A stretch of 49,578 nt of DNA, taken from positions 1-49,578 of the forward strand of contig CALEUG010000002.1 in NCBI GenBank assembly GCA_937920515.1, written 5' to 3'. The notes beneath the pieces are model-generated. The model made no database searches, was not told the origin of the DNA, and saw nothing but the letters and a program-made list of their open reading frames with translations. Both the position numbers and the translations under genes were made by a program. The stretch is from an uncultured bacterium. Lineage in GTDB: Bacteria > Acidobacteriota > Aminicenantia > Aminicenantales > Saccharicenantaceae. Shown here piece by piece: positions 17,039 through 26,419 of the stretch (its first letter is position 1; every line of letters starts with the position of its first letter).

Positions 17039-17086
17039 CTTGGTGTAACTTTACTGCCCCTGCTGGCCGGAGGCCAGGAGGTATTT

Positions 17087-18271
17087 TTGAACCTGGAAAA
17101 AAAGCCCGAGGTCTTATTTGTTGCCGGCTCGGGGGAGTTCGGCAGCGGCGAATGCCAGATGCTCGATTATCTCAGAACCCCGGGTGACAAGCCTTTTTCC
17201 GCCGGGCTGATTTTTCCGGCCGATGGCCGGCTGGTGGCCCTGGCCACTGCAGCGGGGGTGCCTGCCAGTGTCATCAAGAGCCATAATTACCTGACTGATT
17301 TCAGTGAATTATGGCGGCAGCCTCTGGCCTGGGTTTATAATCTCGGCAGTTTCGTCCGGATTTCGGCTGTTATCAGAAAAAAGAAGGTGCAACTGGTGGT
17401 CAGCCTGTCCTTTATCAACTGGACCGGGGCCCTGGCCGCCCGACAGGAAGGGGTAAGTCATATCTGGATGATAAGGGAAGTGCTCGCCGGCCGGACCAAC
17501 TGGTTGAATTTCTTCTGGGGCCGGTGGCTGGCCAGCCGCCTGGCCAACGACCTGTCGCTGAAAGTTCTGCTGGAATCTTCCCTGGCCGCCGAAATGTTCC
17601 GGCGGAAAAGGACCAGGGAAAAATCAATGGTTTTGCCTCCAGCCATAGATGCCGGGCGGTTTGAGAGCGGGTTAACAGCTGAAGGCTCAGTCTCTCCGCC
17701 TGCAGCCGTGGCCATGTTTTTCAGCGGGCCCGACCTGAAAAGAGTAAGAGAAGCGGTTCGCTCCCTGAGTGAAGTCCAGTCCAGCATCAGCAACGGCTGC
17801 TGGCCTTTCCAGACGGTTTCCATATTTTTCCCCGGTCTGAGCGAGACCAGCCGGCGGAAGCTTGAAGACGGCCTGCGCCTGGAATTTGCCGGACATGGTC
17901 TGGAACTGGAATTCCCCGATTTTTCCGCGCTCCAGTCTAAGTGGAGAAGCTATCGGGCGGCGGTGATCTTCCCGGGCTTTGACCCGCTGAGCCGGGTGGT
18001 GCTGGAGGCCGGGCTGGCCCGGGTCCCGGTTGTGGTGGAAAGAGGTGCGGCTTCCGAGCTGGTCATAGCCGGCCGCACCGGTTTTGTTTTTGATTACCGG
18101 GATTATGCCCAGCTTGGTGCTTTCCTGGGAATCCTTATAAAAAATCCGGAAAGGGGCAGCCAGATGGGCCTGTCAGCCAGCGAGCACGTTAAGAGGCATT
18201 ATGACCTCGCCCCCTGGAAAGCACGGTTTGAAGGGATAATAACTGAAATTTTATCTTCTTCTGAGCGCTGA
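17087..18271 (+). CDS. Glycosyltransferase, GT4-like (GT-B fold)
   Basis: This 394-residue protein begins at a TTG codon, supported by AGGAGG (17076-17081) five bases upstream. The N-terminal half has VLFVAGSGEFGSGECQMLDYL, a donor-domain opening of the GT-B type. The C-terminal half has FPGFDPLSRVVLEAGLARVP, then ERGAASELVIAGRTGFVFDY, which matches the E-x7-E region that binds the nucleotide sugar in GT4 enzymes. The middle is divergent from well-known members. It stands alone, and its end overlaps pgsA on the other strand by 21 bases. The sugar and acceptor cannot be told. Confidence 0.85.
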   Translation: MNLEKKPEVLFVAGSGEFGSGECQMLDYLRTPGDKPFSAGLIFPADGRLVALATAAGVPASVIKSHNYLTDFSELWRQPLAWVYNLGSFVRISAVIRKKKVQLVVSLSFINWTGALAARQEGVSHIWMIREVLAGRTNWLNFFWGRWLASRLANDLSLKVLLESSLAAEMFRRKRTREKSMVLPPAIDAGRFESGLTAEGSVSPPAAVAMFFSGPDLKRVREAVRSLSEVQSSISNGCWPFQTVSIFFPGLSETSRRKLEDGLRLEFAGHGLELEFPDFSALQSKWRSYRAAVIFPGFDPLSRVVLEAGLARVPVVVERGAASELVIAGRTGFVFDYRDYAQLGAFLGILIKNPERGSQMGLSASEHVKRHYDLAPWKARFEGIITEILSSSER

Positions 18272-18862
18272 AAAGCCTACCCGGATATACTGAAGACCCG
18301 AGAGCACGGTGGCCAGGACCGTCAGGTCATACAGCCAGCCCAGCAGGCCGGTTTCCCTTTGCAGAAAGTTAAAGAACAAAACGCTCAGGACGGTCAAGAC
18401 CTGGCAGACAGTGCTGGTTTTTCCCAGGAGCGTGGGCGGGAAACTCTGCCTGACCTTCAGGAAGTAAAGAACGGCGGCCCCGATGACAATTAACAGGTCC
18501 CGGCCAAAGACCACCCAGAAGACCCGCCAGGGCATGGTATTGGGATGGGCAAATTCGGGGATGCTCAGCAGGAAAAAGCTGCTGAAGATGAGCAGCTTGT
18601 CGGCCAGCGGGTCGAGCCAGAGACCGGCTACCGAATGCTGATGCCAGATGCGGGCGGCCAGACCGTCCAGCACGTCGGTCAGCCCGGCGGCCAGGAAGAC
18701 CAGGAAGGCTTCGGTCTGCTTGTTTTTAAGCAGGAACATCACGAAGACCGGAACCAGCAAGATCCGGACCAGCGTCAGGTAATTGGGAATGGTTCCGAAA
18801 CCTGATTTCAGCTCGACCGTCTGTCTGGCGGTTTCGTCCATCGGTTCTGCCGTCTTTGTCAT
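18251..18862 (-). CDS. pgsA: CDP-alcohol phosphatidyltransferase, probably PgsA
   Basis: This 203-residue inner-membrane enzyme has the full CDP-alcohol motif D-G-x2-A-R-x8-G-x3-D-x3-D at about residues 63-84 (DGLAARIWHQHSVAGLWLDP, then LADK). Length and about five membrane segments fit CDP-diacylglycerol--glycerol-3-phosphate 3-phosphatidyltransferase, which makes PG phosphate. Another CDP-alcohol substrate is possible. ATG at 18862 overlaps the stop of the TPR gene by 4 bases. It is the last gene of the long operon. Confidence 0.9.
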   Translation of the reverse strand: MTKTAEPMDETARQTVELKSGFGTIPNYLTLVRILLVPVFVMFLLKNKQTEAFLVFLAAGLTDVLDGLAARIWHQHSVAGLWLDPLADKLLIFSSFFLLSIPEFAHPNTMPWRVFWVVFGRDLLIVIGAAVLYFLKVRQSFPPTLLGKTSTVCQVLTVLSVLFFNFLQRETGLLGWLYDLTVLATVLSGLQYIRVGFSALRRR

Positions 18863-20202
18863 TTAGCCAAGTTTAGCAGAATATCGGCAATTCTTAAAGC
18901 CTCAATTCCGGAAACGGGCTGGTCGGGGTTGAATCGCTTCTGGCCGGCCAGTTCCATCAACTGGTAGGCAATCATGTTTATTGCCGGCTGGTAGTAATAG
19001 TTATCGGCCGGAATGTCGTTGATCTGGACTTTTTCTGGCGGGACTATCGGGACCAGTTTTTTGCCCTTGCCTTTCAGGTAACTGATCAGCCGGGAAAAGG
19101 CGTCAGCCAGCTCGGCCCTGGTAACTGGCCGGGTCGGTTCGAAGGTATGGTTGTCATATTTATCCATCAACCTGACGGCAACGACCCTGATGATAAACCG
19201 GGCCGCCCAGCTGGTGGAAATGTCAACGATGATCGGCGGGGTGGCCGGCTGGGGCAGAAACTGGTTGAACTTAACGGCCAGGATGGCGGCCAGGTCCTGC
19301 CTGGTAATGGCCTGGGAACCGGTTATCTCGTTATACATGCTCGGCAACTCGATTATTCCCAGGGAATTTTTAAGAAATTCGACTTTTTCCTGTACCTTCT
19401 TGTCTCCGGGGTCCAGTTCTTTCAATCTCTCATAGATGTCGAGGCTCTTGCTCAAATCGTCGCTGGCTTCCAGGGTCTCGGCATATTCTTTAAGGACCTG
19501 CCTGTCCCTGGGGAGCAGGTTGTATAAAGCCTGGTAATGGGTCAGGGCCTGCGCGAATTTCTTTTCGCTGCGGTAGAGGCGGGCCAGCTGCAGGTGAGCC
19601 TCAGCCAGCTCCGGCGAATAGAAGAGGGCTTTAAGCAGGGCTTCACGGGCCAGGTCCGGCCGTTTCTTTTCCAGCCAGCTCCGGGCCTCCTGCATCAGGG
19701 CCCCGGTCATCCGGGAACGCAGGTCTTCAAACCTGGGTTTGGCCCAGTTGTGGTCCGGTTCTTTTTTAAGGATTTCGCGCAGTTGCAGGAATTCTTTCTC
19801 CTGGTTATCAAGCTGCTCGTAGACGATGGCCAGTCCTATTCGGGCTGAAATCAGGTCGGGGTTGAGCTCCAGGGCTTTTTGAAAAAAGGCTTCGGAGTCG
19901 GAGAGCTGCTGCTCGTAAAGACGGCAGTAACCTTCGCCCAGGTTGAAAAAGGCATTCTGGCGGTCGAGCTTGCCGAACTCTTTTCTGGCCCGGTCGATGT
20001 TTCCCTGTTTCAGGCTTTTCCATCCCTCTTCAAAGGCCAGCCTTTCGTTCAGGCTGAGCTGGGCCAGAACAACCGGCTGGGGATTTTCCAGGTGAAAGGC
20101 TGGCGGCGCATACTCGGTTTTGAGCGGCAGGTTGAGGCAGGCATTCAGGAGAAAGACCAGCCCGGCCAGGGCCAGGATTGCTACCATTCGGGTCTTGTTC
20201 AT
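18859..20202 (-). CDS. TPR-repeat lipoprotein with C-terminal SLH-like domains
   Basis: This 447-residue protein has a lipoprotein signal (LLNA-C, Cys22). A helical TPR region follows from about residue 50 to 290, with repeat cores such as [15 protein letters not shown] and [20 protein letters not shown]. The last 150 residues look like S-layer homology units: [31 protein letters not shown] and [16 protein letters not shown] follow the usual F-x-P-x-x-x-V-T-R-A-E-x-A pattern. It is probably anchored in the envelope with a protein-binding scaffold role. It sits between hflX (4-base overlap) and pgsA (4-base overlap). Confidence 0.85.
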   Translation of the reverse strand: MNKTRMVAILALAGLVFLLNACLNLPLKTEYAPPAFHLENPQPVVLAQLSLNERLAFEEGWKSLKQGNIDRARKEFGKLDRQNAFFNLGEGYCRLYEQQLSDSEAFFQKALELNPDLISARIGLAIVYEQLDNQEKEFLQLREILKKEPDHNWAKPRFEDLRSRMTGALMQEARSWLEKKRPDLAREALLKALFYSPELAEAHLQLARLYRSEKKFAQALTHYQALYNLLPRDRQVLKEYAETLEASDDLSKSLDIYERLKELDPGDKKVQEKVEFLKNSLGIIELPSMYNEITGSQAITRQDLAAILAVKFNQFLPQPATPPIIVDISTSWAARFIIRVVAVRLMDKYDNHTFEPTRPVTRAELADAFSRLISYLKGKGKKLVPIVPPEKVQINDIPADNYYYQPAINMIAYQLMELAGQKRFNPDQPVSGIEALRIADILLNLAK

Positions 20203-21464
20203 GGCGACTCTCCTTTCTGGAGGTAGGGGAGATAGGGAAACACCCGGCTGCGGTCAGCCGCCACCTGGTATTCCCAGCCTTCCTGGGTTTCAGTCCGGGT
20301 GAGGATGATGGCCTGCCGGGCCAGGGAGCTGGCCAGCTCGGCCCTGGTCCTGGGAATGCGCAGCCTGAAGGTCTCGTAATTTTCAAACAGCATTCGCCGC
20401 AGGCGGCCTTTGAGCCGTTCCAGCCCCTCCCCGCTCAGGGCCGAAACGTAAAGGGGTGAATTGCCGGATTCTCTGTTGGCTGCCAGCAGTTCTTTCTTTT
20501 CATTTTCCGGGAGCAGGTCTATTTTGTTGAATATTTTTATGACCGGGAGCCCGGAAATCTCCAGCTCCTCCAGGATGCGTTCGACCGCGGCGGCCTGGTC
20601 CAGGGCCTCGGCCGAGGTGGTATCCACCACGTGCAGCAGGCAGTCGGCTTCTCTGATTTCCTCCAGGGTGGCTCTGAAGGCCGAAATCAGTTCCACCGGC
20701 AGCTTCTTGATGAATCCTACGGTGTCCGAAAGGAAAAAGTAAAATCCGTCGGAAAAGGTCACCCGCCTGACCATCGGGTCCAGGGTGGCGAAGAGATGGG
20801 GCGAGGTGTAACGGCTCTCCCTGGTCAGCTGGTTGAACAGGGTTGATTTCCCGGCGCTGGTATATCCGACCAGCGAAACGGTGGGCACGGGGGATTTGCG
20901 GCGGCCTTCTCTCTGCCGGGACCGCCTTTTCTGAAGGCTATCGATTTCCTTTTTTATTCTGGTAATCCGGTCAGTGATTCGACGCCGGTCTTCTTCCAGC
21001 TTCTTTTCGCCCGGACCCCTGGTCCCTATGCCGCCGCCCGGCCTGGACATGGCCTGGCCTCGCCCTTTCAGTCTGGGCAGCAGGTAAGTTAACTGGGCCA
21101 GTTCTACCTGCAGCTTGCCTTCGTTGCTGCGGGCTCTCTGGGCGAAGATGTCCAGGATAACCTGGGTCCGGTCCAGCACCTTGACCTTGAGGACTTCTTC
21201 CAGGCTTCGCTGCTGAACCGGGGTCAGGTTGGCGTCGAAAATCACCAGGTCGGCCCCGGTTTTTTCCACCAGGGAGGCCAGCTCTTCCACCTTGCCCTCG
21301 CCTATGAAAAACCTGGAACTGATGGCATTCCGGGTTTGATAAATTTTCTCCACCACCGTGGCTCCGGCCGAAACAGCCAGCCCGGCCAGTTCGGCCAGGG
21401 ATTCGGCCGCTGCCTCCCTGTCTTTCCTGGAAACGGCCAGGTTAACCAGAATTGCTTTTTCCAT
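20199..21464 (-). CDS. hflX: GTPase HflX
   Basis: This 421-residue ribosome-associated GTPase helps split or rescue stalled ribosomes under stress. The HflX N domain has [27 protein letters not shown]-type sequence. A Gly-rich linker follows ([21 protein letters not shown]), then the G domain with G1 [10 protein letters not shown]3 [10 protein letters not shown] and G4 NKIDLL. It lies 4 bases after the miaA stop; miaA-hfq-hflX is the well-known order in other bacteria, and here hfq is absent. Confidence 0.96.
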   Translation of the reverse strand: MEKAILVNLAVSRKDREAAAESLAELAGLAVSAGATVVEKIYQTRNAISSRFFIGEGKVEELASLVEKTGADLVIFDANLTPVQQRSLEEVLKVKVLDRTQVILDIFAQRARSNEGKLQVELAQLTYLLPRLKGRGQAMSRPGGGIGTRGPGEKKLEEDRRRITDRITRIKKEIDSLQKRRSRQREGRRKSPVPTVSLVGYTSAGKSTLFNQLTRESRYTSPHLFATLDPMVRRVTFSDGFYFFLSDTVGFIKKLPVELISAFRATLEEIREADCLLHVVDTTSAEALDQAAAVERILEELEISGLPVIKIFNKIDLLPENEKKELLAANRESGNSPLYVSALSGEGLERLKGRLRRMLFENYETFRLRIPRTRAELASSLARQAIILTRTETQEGWEYQVAADRSRVFPYLPYLQKGESP

Positions 21465-21468
21465 ACTT

Positions 21469-22401
21469 TTATAAGCCCAGGTTCGTTTCCACGAATTTTT
21501 TCAGCCCGGGTCGGTCCTGGGCTTCAAACCAGGTTATCCCGGGCGACTTTTTGAACCAGGTCAGCTGTCTCTTGGCGAAGTGCCTGGTTTCCAGCTTGGT
21601 CTTTTCAATCGCTTCTTCCAGCGTTATTTCCTGTCGCAGGTATTGCAGAACCTGCCGGTAGCCGAGGCCTTTGAAGGGAGTGGCTGATTCTGGCACTCCC
21701 CGGGCCAGCAGGTTCCTGACCTCTTCCACCAGGCCCAGGGCGAACATTCGCTCCACCCGGGCTTCTATTCTACTGTAAAGTTCTTTCCTTTCTAATTTTA
21801 AACCAATCTGGACAAGATTGAAACCCCTTTCTCTGGCCGGCGACCTGGTCTGGAGGAATTGCCTGGATAGAGGCACACCTGTCAGGTAATAGACCTCAAG
21901 AGCCCTGATAATCCTGATGCTGTCAGATGGGGTAATCCGGGCGGCATAGTCCGGGTCCACTTCTTTTAATTGCTCATAAAGAGACAGCAGTCCGACCCTC
22001 TCGGCTTCCTGGCGTAGCTTTTTCCTCAGTTCCGGGTCCCGGCCCGGTCCGGGAAACAGCCCTTCCACCAGGGCCCTGTGGTAAAGACCGGTTCCCCCGA
22101 CCACCATCGGCAGTCGTCCCCGGGCAACTATTTGTTCCGCGGTCTCTACCGCCAGGCGGGCAAAGTCGGCGGCCGAGAACTGTTCTTCGGGCTCGATGAT
22201 ATCGATCAGGTGGTGGGGCACTGCTTTTCTGGCTTCGGGTCCAGGCTTATCCGTGCCCAGGTCGAACCCCCGGTAGACCTGCATCGAATCGCAGCTTATA
22301 ACCTCGCCGCAAAACTTCCCGGCCAGGTAGAGGGCGGTCTCGCTTTTTCCGACGGCAGTAGGTCCAACAATAATCAGAAGGTTACGGGATTTAACGTCCA
22401 A
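21469..22401 (-). CDS. miaA: tRNA dimethylallyltransferase MiaA
   Basis: This 310-residue enzyme adds the isopentenyl group to A37 of tRNAs that read UNN codons. The P-loop is GPTAVGKSE, followed by [19 protein letters not shown] and [15 protein letters not shown]. The middle has the substrate-binding [15 protein letters not shown]. The C terminus ends in the typical YAKRQxTWF-like [17 protein letters not shown]. It starts at TTG 22401, and the first codons overlap the end of the 28-residue membrane protein gene, so translation is probably coupled. It is followed by hflX. Confidence 0.96.
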   Translation of the reverse strand: MDVKSRNLLIIVGPTAVGKSETALYLAGKFCGEVISCDSMQVYRGFDLGTDKPGPEARKAVPHHLIDIIEPEEQFSAADFARLAVETAEQIVARGRLPMVVGGTGLYHRALVEGLFPGPGRDPELRKKLRQEAERVGLLSLYEQLKEVDPDYAARITPSDSIRIIRALEVYYLTGVPLSRQFLQTRSPARERGFNLVQIGLKLERKELYSRIEARVERMFALGLVEEVRNLLARGVPESATPFKGLGYRQVLQYLRQEITLEEAIEKTKLETRHFAKRQLTWFKKSPGITWFEAQDRPGLKKFVETNLGL

Positions 22402-22477
22402 GGCTCGCCCTGAGAAACAGATATATGAATATCAGGCTCAGGATAACCAGAAGTCCCAGCAACTGCTTTCGCTTCAT
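22391..22477 (-). CDS. 28-residue single-pass membrane micro-protein
   Basis: This reading frame encodes KRK at the start, then a 19-residue hydrophobic stretch (LLGLLVILSLIFIYLFL), then RASLGR. Its ATG overlaps the stop codon of the DUF4388-like gene (ATGA), and its TAA lies inside the first codons of miaA. That double overlap is typical of a translationally coupled real gene. Positive residues before the helix suggest the N terminus stays inside. No homologue is known to me, and a leader-peptide role for miaA is possible. The call rests on position and composition only. Confidence 0.5.
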   Translation of the reverse strand: MKRKQLLGLLVILSLIFIYLFLRASLGR

Positions 22478-23574
22478 GCCAGCTCCCCGCTTCTGGCCAG
22501 GTACCTGGCCACGGTTTCCTCGTGCTGGCTGCCGAGGTTTTTCTTTACCAGCAGCAGCTCGGCGGCCAAAATCTCGTCAAAACCACGAAGCAGGTTTTTC
22601 TTGTCTTCCGGGCTCAGGTCGTTCAGGCTCATCTTGAGCATGGCCCGGGGCTCGAAACTTCCATCCGGCCTGATTTCCAGGTTGCGGAAGATGGGGTCCA
22701 GGTATTCCTGAGCTTCCCTGTAACATTTCTCTATCAGGCTAAAGGCCACAGGGCCCAGCTGCTTGGCCACGTAGCGATAGATAAAGGCACTCTTTTCGTT
22801 GAAGGCCAGCAGGCTTTTTTCGAGGTCAGGCAGGCAGGTACGACTGTTATTTTCCAGGGAGGCCTGGTTGACGTTAAAATCCACCAGCTTCAGGCAGGCC
22901 AGGGCCAGGAGGGTTTTCCTGGTCTCGGTCGGTCCCAGCCAGGATTTCTGCAGCAGCTGGCCGAAACTCTGCGGTATCTGGAGCTGGTTCCAGAGATAGA
23001 GCTCAGGACTTTTCAGGTCAAGTTTTCGGGTGTAAGCCGGCGTCTGGCGCATGATGGTTTCTCTTTCTGCGGGCAACCACCTAAAGAGGTGTTCCGGACG
23101 GGAAATCTGCCGGAAGCCTCGAAGGATCAGATCGGGGGTGAACAGGCCCCTGACGATAATTTCCTCTCCGGGAATTTCTTCTTCCTCGAACAGCAGCCGG
23201 ACCGGGGGCAGGTTAAAATAATCAAGCAGCTTGGCGGCCAGGAACTCGGCGGTCAGGTCCAGGGCTTCCCGGGCCGGCAGGAAGCCATGCTCGATAAGCA
23301 CCGCCAGAATCGAGCTGATGTTATCGGCCCCGATGAGCTGGCGGTTCAGCCTCAGCGGGGGCTCTATTCTCCCGGTTTCCTGAAGCCAGTCCAGAAAATC
23401 CTTTTCCGGGAAATATTTTTTAACCGGGGTTAGCTCTCCCCTGACCAGGCAGAACTGTTTTGCGTAAGGACCGGGGTTGATCAACAACCGGCCGGTCTTC
23501 TGGTTTTCCCAGAGATGGAACAGGTAAAAAGGGAGATAGCTATTCTGGTTGTTTTTTTCTGAAGGCTCAGCCAT
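22474..23574 (-). CDS. DUF4388-like protein, function unknown
   Basis: This 366-residue soluble protein starts with a small domain (about residues 15-75) whose pattern is YLFHLWENQKTGRLLI, then CLVRGELTPV. It resembles the DUF4388/PATAN beginning, where a short glycine-ligand-like strand pair reads as a gene-regulatory or signalling module. The rest is mostly helical with many Leu, Glu and Lys residues (ISSILAVLIEHGFL, RKTLLALACLKLVDF, FEPRAMLKMSLNDLSPED). No catalytic motif is seen. It lies 46 bases after the YIP1 gene and is coupled by overlap to the micro-protein gene. The domain assignment is tentative. Confidence 0.75.
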   Translation of the reverse strand: MAEPSEKNNQNSYLPFYLFHLWENQKTGRLLINPGPYAKQFCLVRGELTPVKKYFPEKDFLDWLQETGRIEPPLRLNRQLIGADNISSILAVLIEHGFLPAREALDLTAEFLAAKLLDYFNLPPVRLLFEEEEIPGEEIIVRGLFTPDLILRGFRQISRPEHLFRWLPAERETIMRQTPAYTRKLDLKSPELYLWNQLQIPQSFGQLLQKSWLGPTETRKTLLALACLKLVDFNVNQASLENNSRTCLPDLEKSLLAFNEKSAFIYRYVAKQLGPVAFSLIEKCYREAQEYLDPIFRNLEIRPDGSFEPRAMLKMSLNDLSPEDKKNLLRGFDEILAAELLLVKKNLGSQHEETVARYLARSGELA

Positions 23575-23620
23575 AGCCTTAATTTATAGAGGCCTGGCCG
23601 GGTTGTCAACCATTGTCGCC

Positions 23621-24355
23621 TTACTGGTAGCGACCCATCCCCCAGATGTTCAGGGCTATATTGACGGCGGCCTTAAGCGCCCAGAAAAGGTAGGAAATGA
23701 ACAGGGATTTTTTCAGGTCAACCTTGAATATGGCCGACAGGGCATAGCCCAGGATACCGAATACCCACAGCTGGAACAGGTCTATATTGTTAAGGATGAT
23801 AAAGGGGGTGGAATTGAATTCCAGTTTCGGGAAGAACACCGCCAGGCCGGTGGAAATCTTGTATACCGACTGCTTGGCGGTTATCAGGAAAAAGCGCAGG
23901 GCATTCCCCAGGACAGCATTAATGAAACTGGCATGAAACATGGCACTGAGCAGCTGGCGGTAGTTGCCCTGGACCGAGCCGGAGACCAGGCGTCCCAGGA
24001 CCAGGAGCAGTATGGACTGAAGAAAGAGGGAAATCAGGGTCATTATTCCGACGCTCAACCCGCTCTGGATCCTGGAACGCAGAGAGGGAGATTCGGCTTC
24101 TTTGTGCAGATTGTCCAGGTACCTGGCAAAACCTTCTTCTCCCATAGTCTTTCTCAGGGTTTCTTTCATTTTGGGGCTGTTATCTGTGAGCTCGGCCGTA
24201 TCGCGGGTGGCGTAAGGAGCTATCAGAAAGCCGAAAATAAAGCTGGCCAGAAGAACTATGACCATGGCGTCCAGCCAGACCGGCTTTTCGGCCAGTCCGC
24301 TGAAGGTCTCTCTGGGCCCGGTAAAAACCCCGATGAATCTTTGCCCTAAGTTCAT
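23621..24355 (-). CDS. YIP1-family integral membrane protein (second copy)
   Basis: This 244-residue protein begins [21 protein letters not shown], the YIP1-domain opening, and has five hydrophobic segments (about residues 30-50, 105-128, 135-160, 175-195 and 210-240). A charged loop of about 55 residues separates the first two. Its ATG overlaps the stop of the ABC ATPase gene by 4 bases. Since no FtsX/MacB permease lies in this operon, it is a candidate membrane partner of the ATPase. That link is inference, because YIP1 proteins have no known transport role with ABC ATPases. Confidence 0.85.
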   Translation of the reverse strand: MNLGQRFIGVFTGPRETFSGLAEKPVWLDAMVIVLLASFIFGFLIAPYATRDTAELTDNSPKMKETLRKTMGEEGFARYLDNLHKEAESPSLRSRIQSGLSVGIMTLISLFLQSILLLVLGRLVSGSVQGNYRQLLSAMFHASFINAVLGNALRFFLITAKQSVYKISTGLAVFFPKLEFNSTPFIILNNIDLFQLWVFGILGYALSAIFKVDLKKSLFISYLFWALKAAVNIALNIWGMGRYQ

Positions 24356-25065
24356 ATCCAGTCTCCTTTCTTTTCTTCTTTTTCTATCATTCCGTCCCTG
24401 ATATGGATTATTCTCTGAGCATGGCTGGCCACCTCGCGGTCGTGGGTGACCATGATGATGGTATTGCCGCTGTCGTGAATCTTGTGAAAGAGCCTTAGAA
24501 TTTCCTGGCCGGTCCGGCTGTCCAGGTTGCCGGTGGGCTCGTCGGCCAGCAGCAGGGACGGCTCGTTGACCAGGGCCCGGGCGATGGCCACCCTCTGTCT
24601 TTCACCTCCCGATAGTTCGGCCGGCAGGTGATGCATCCGGTCTTTCATTTCCACCATTTCCAGCGCCCGGCGGGCCTTTTCCCGGCGCTCTTCCTTGCTG
24701 GCCCCGGCATAGATCAGCGGCAGTTCCACATTCTTGAAAGCATCGGCCCTGGCCAGGAGGTTAAAAACCTGGAAGACAAAGCCGATTTCTTTATTCCTGA
24801 TGTAGGCCAGCTCGTCCTCGGTCAGGGTGCTGACCGGCTGCCCGTTGAGGTAATACTCGCCTGAAGTGGGTGTATCCAGGCAACCGAGAATGTTCATCAG
24901 GGTGGACTTACCGGAGCCGCTTGGGCCCATGATAGCCACAAATTCGTTCTTCTTTATGGTAAGGCTGACCCCGCGCAGGGCTTCCACCTGCTGCTTGTCC
25001 AGCTGGTAGATTTTCTTGAGGTCCCTGGCCAGTATAAACTCGTCATCGGCAGGCAGAACAGGCAT
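24352..25065 (-). CDS. ABC transporter ATP-binding protein, MacB/LolD type
   Basis: This 237-residue ATPase belongs to the class that drives export or lipoprotein release with FtsX-like permeases. The Walker A is GPSGSGKST, the Q loop is [20 protein letters not shown], the signature is [15 protein letters not shown], and the Walker B is [13 protein letters not shown], with the switch His in MVTHDREVA. It lies 3 bases after the adaptor gene and overlaps the YIP1 gene by 4 bases. No permease domain is fused and none is found in the neighbourhood, which is unusual for this type. Confidence 0.95.
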   Translation of the reverse strand: MPVLPADDEFILARDLKKIYQLDKQQVEALRGVSLTIKKNEFVAIMGPSGSGKSTLMNILGCLDTPTSGEYYLNGQPVSTLTEDELAYIRNKEIGFVFQVFNLLARADAFKNVELPLIYAGASKEERREKARRALEMVEMKDRMHHLPAELSGGERQRVAIARALVNEPSLLLADEPTGNLDSRTGQEILRLFHKIHDSGNTIIMVTHDREVASHAQRIIHIRDGMIEKEEKKGDWI

Positions 25066-25068
25066 CGC

Positions 25069-26307
25069 TCATTTCCTTTCCATCTTCAGCAGGTTCCCGT
25101 CCTTCAGGTCGCGCAGGGCTGAATAGGGCCCGGTCACGATTTCCTGTCCTTCTTCCAGGCCGGAAATTATTTCCACCATCATCCCTCCCATTATTCCTTT
25201 CTTAACCGGCTGGAACCTGGCCCGGTTGTTTTCTAACCTGAACACGCCTTCTACTTCCTTAGCTTTCTCTGCGGCCGGCGAGCTGGTTTTATCTTTTCCC
25301 TCGTTTTTCCCGGTTTCCCTGATAACCAGGGCGGCAATGGGTATTGCCAGGACTTCCTTCTTTTCAGCCACTATGATGTCGGCCGAGGCCGACAGCCCCG
25401 GTTTGAGCTGATGCCCGGTATCTTCCAGGGTGATGACCACCTTGAAATTCCTGGATTCCTGTGAGCCCCGGGTGGTTCTGTCCATGGCCGAGCTGCCGAT
25501 TTCAGTGACCTGGCCATTAAAAACCTGTTCGGGAAAGGCGTCAACTTTCACCCTGGCAGCCTGGCCTATCCGGACGTTGACCACATCGGTCTCATCCACT
25601 TCGACTTCCACCTCCATAATTGACAGGTCGGCTATGGTCAAAAGGATGGTGCCGGGGTTGTTCATGGTGCCGACGATAGCCACCTCGCCCTCTTCCACCC
25701 TCAGGCTGGTCACCATGCCGTCGATGGGCGAGGTGTAGGTTGTTTTTTTTAAATCATCCAGTGTGCTCTTCAGATTGGCTTCGGCCTGTTTGATCTGGTA
25801 CCTGAGAGCCTGGAGAGTAGCAGAGGAAACCTCATACTGGACGCGAGCCACTTCCAGCTGGTCCCTGGAAATCAGAGCGCTGTCATAAAGCTGTTTCTGG
25901 CGTTCATAAAAGCTCTTGTCGCGGCGGTACTGGGCTTCGGCTCTGATCAGCTCTGCCTTGAACTGGTTGATGTTGGCCCGGATGCGGTCCACCTGGGCCT
26001 CGAAGTAGGCCGGGTCAATTTGCAGCAGGAAATCACCGGCCTTCACTTCCTGACCTTCTTTTACCCCTATTTTTACAATCCGTCCGGCTACCAGGGCGCT
26101 GATGTTAATGTTTTTCTTGGGTTTAACCTCGCCCGAAGCCGAAATTATGGAAGTAATGTCCTGTTTCTTGACCTTATCCACGGTGACCTTTATGGCCTTT
26201 TCGCGGGAAGCCTGAAGGTTCAGGAATATGACTGCCGCTATTATCAGGATAATCACGGTAAACAGGATCAATCTTTTCTTCTTCCTGGAGCCTTTTTTTT
26301 CACCCAT
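25069..26307 (-). CDS. MacA-like periplasmic adaptor subunit (HlyD/RND-type membrane fusion protein)
   Basis: This 412-residue protein bridges an inner-membrane transporter to the outer membrane. A membrane anchor lies at about residues 9-32. A lipoyl/barrel-sandwich half follows (VSALVAGRIVKIGVKEGQEVKAGDFLLQID in segments), then a coiled-coil hairpin (about 90-170). The second lipoyl half and a beta barrel complete the body (DLSIMEVEVEVDETDV). ATG 26307 is preferred over longer forms: it has a GAAGGA site, and a TATAAT -10 box covers the first codons of the longer form, which begins at ATG 26352. It is first in the operon, followed by the ATPase. Confidence 0.92.
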   Translation of the reverse strand: MGEKKGSRKKKRLILFTVIILIIAAVIFLNLQASREKAIKVTVDKVKKQDITSIISASGEVKPKKNINISALVAGRIVKIGVKEGQEVKAGDFLLQIDPAYFEAQVDRIRANINQFKAELIRAEAQYRRDKSFYERQKQLYDSALISRDQLEVARVQYEVSSATLQALRYQIKQAEANLKSTLDDLKKTTYTSPIDGMVTSLRVEEGEVAIVGTMNNPGTILLTIADLSIMEVEVEVDETDVVNVRIGQAARVKVDAFPEQVFNGQVTEIGSSAMDRTTRGSQESRNFKVVITLEDTGHQLKPGLSASADIIVAEKKEVLAIPIAALVIRETGKNEGKDKTSSPAAEKAKEVEGVFRLENNRARFQPVKKGIMGGMMVEIISGLEEGQEIVTGPYSALRDLKDGNLLKMERK

Positions 26308-26340
26308 TTCTGTGTCCTTCAAGGAAGTCATTTTTTCATA

Positions 26341-26371
26341 ATTATACTTCATTTTACGAAGTTTTGCCCAA
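26341..26371 (-). promoter_or_regulatory. Promoter of the adaptor-ATPase-YIP1-...-pgsA operon
   Basis: The -10 box TATAAT (26341-26346) is perfect. A weak -35 box TTGGGC (26366-26371) lies 19 bases upstream. Transcription should begin near 26334, so the longer adaptor start at 26352 would not be transcribed. Confidence 0.55.
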
Positions 26372-26419
26372 AAGGTTTAATTTATTGCCTGGAGCTGGCC
26401 AAGCTGGTAAGATTCTCTC

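Larger units (their letters stand above)
16780..17086. other. Intergenic region with divergent promoters
   Basis: This region separates the divergent peptidase and glycosyltransferase genes. It holds the promoters at 16815-16844 and 17011-17038 and a short hairpin (CCCGGTCTGTACCGGG near 16886-16901). No gene is seen. Confidence 0.55.

Noticed and set aside
26308-26352. N-terminal extension of the adaptor protein
   Set aside because: A TATAAT box lies in its first codons and it has no ribosome binding site; ATG 26307 has GAAGGA upstream.
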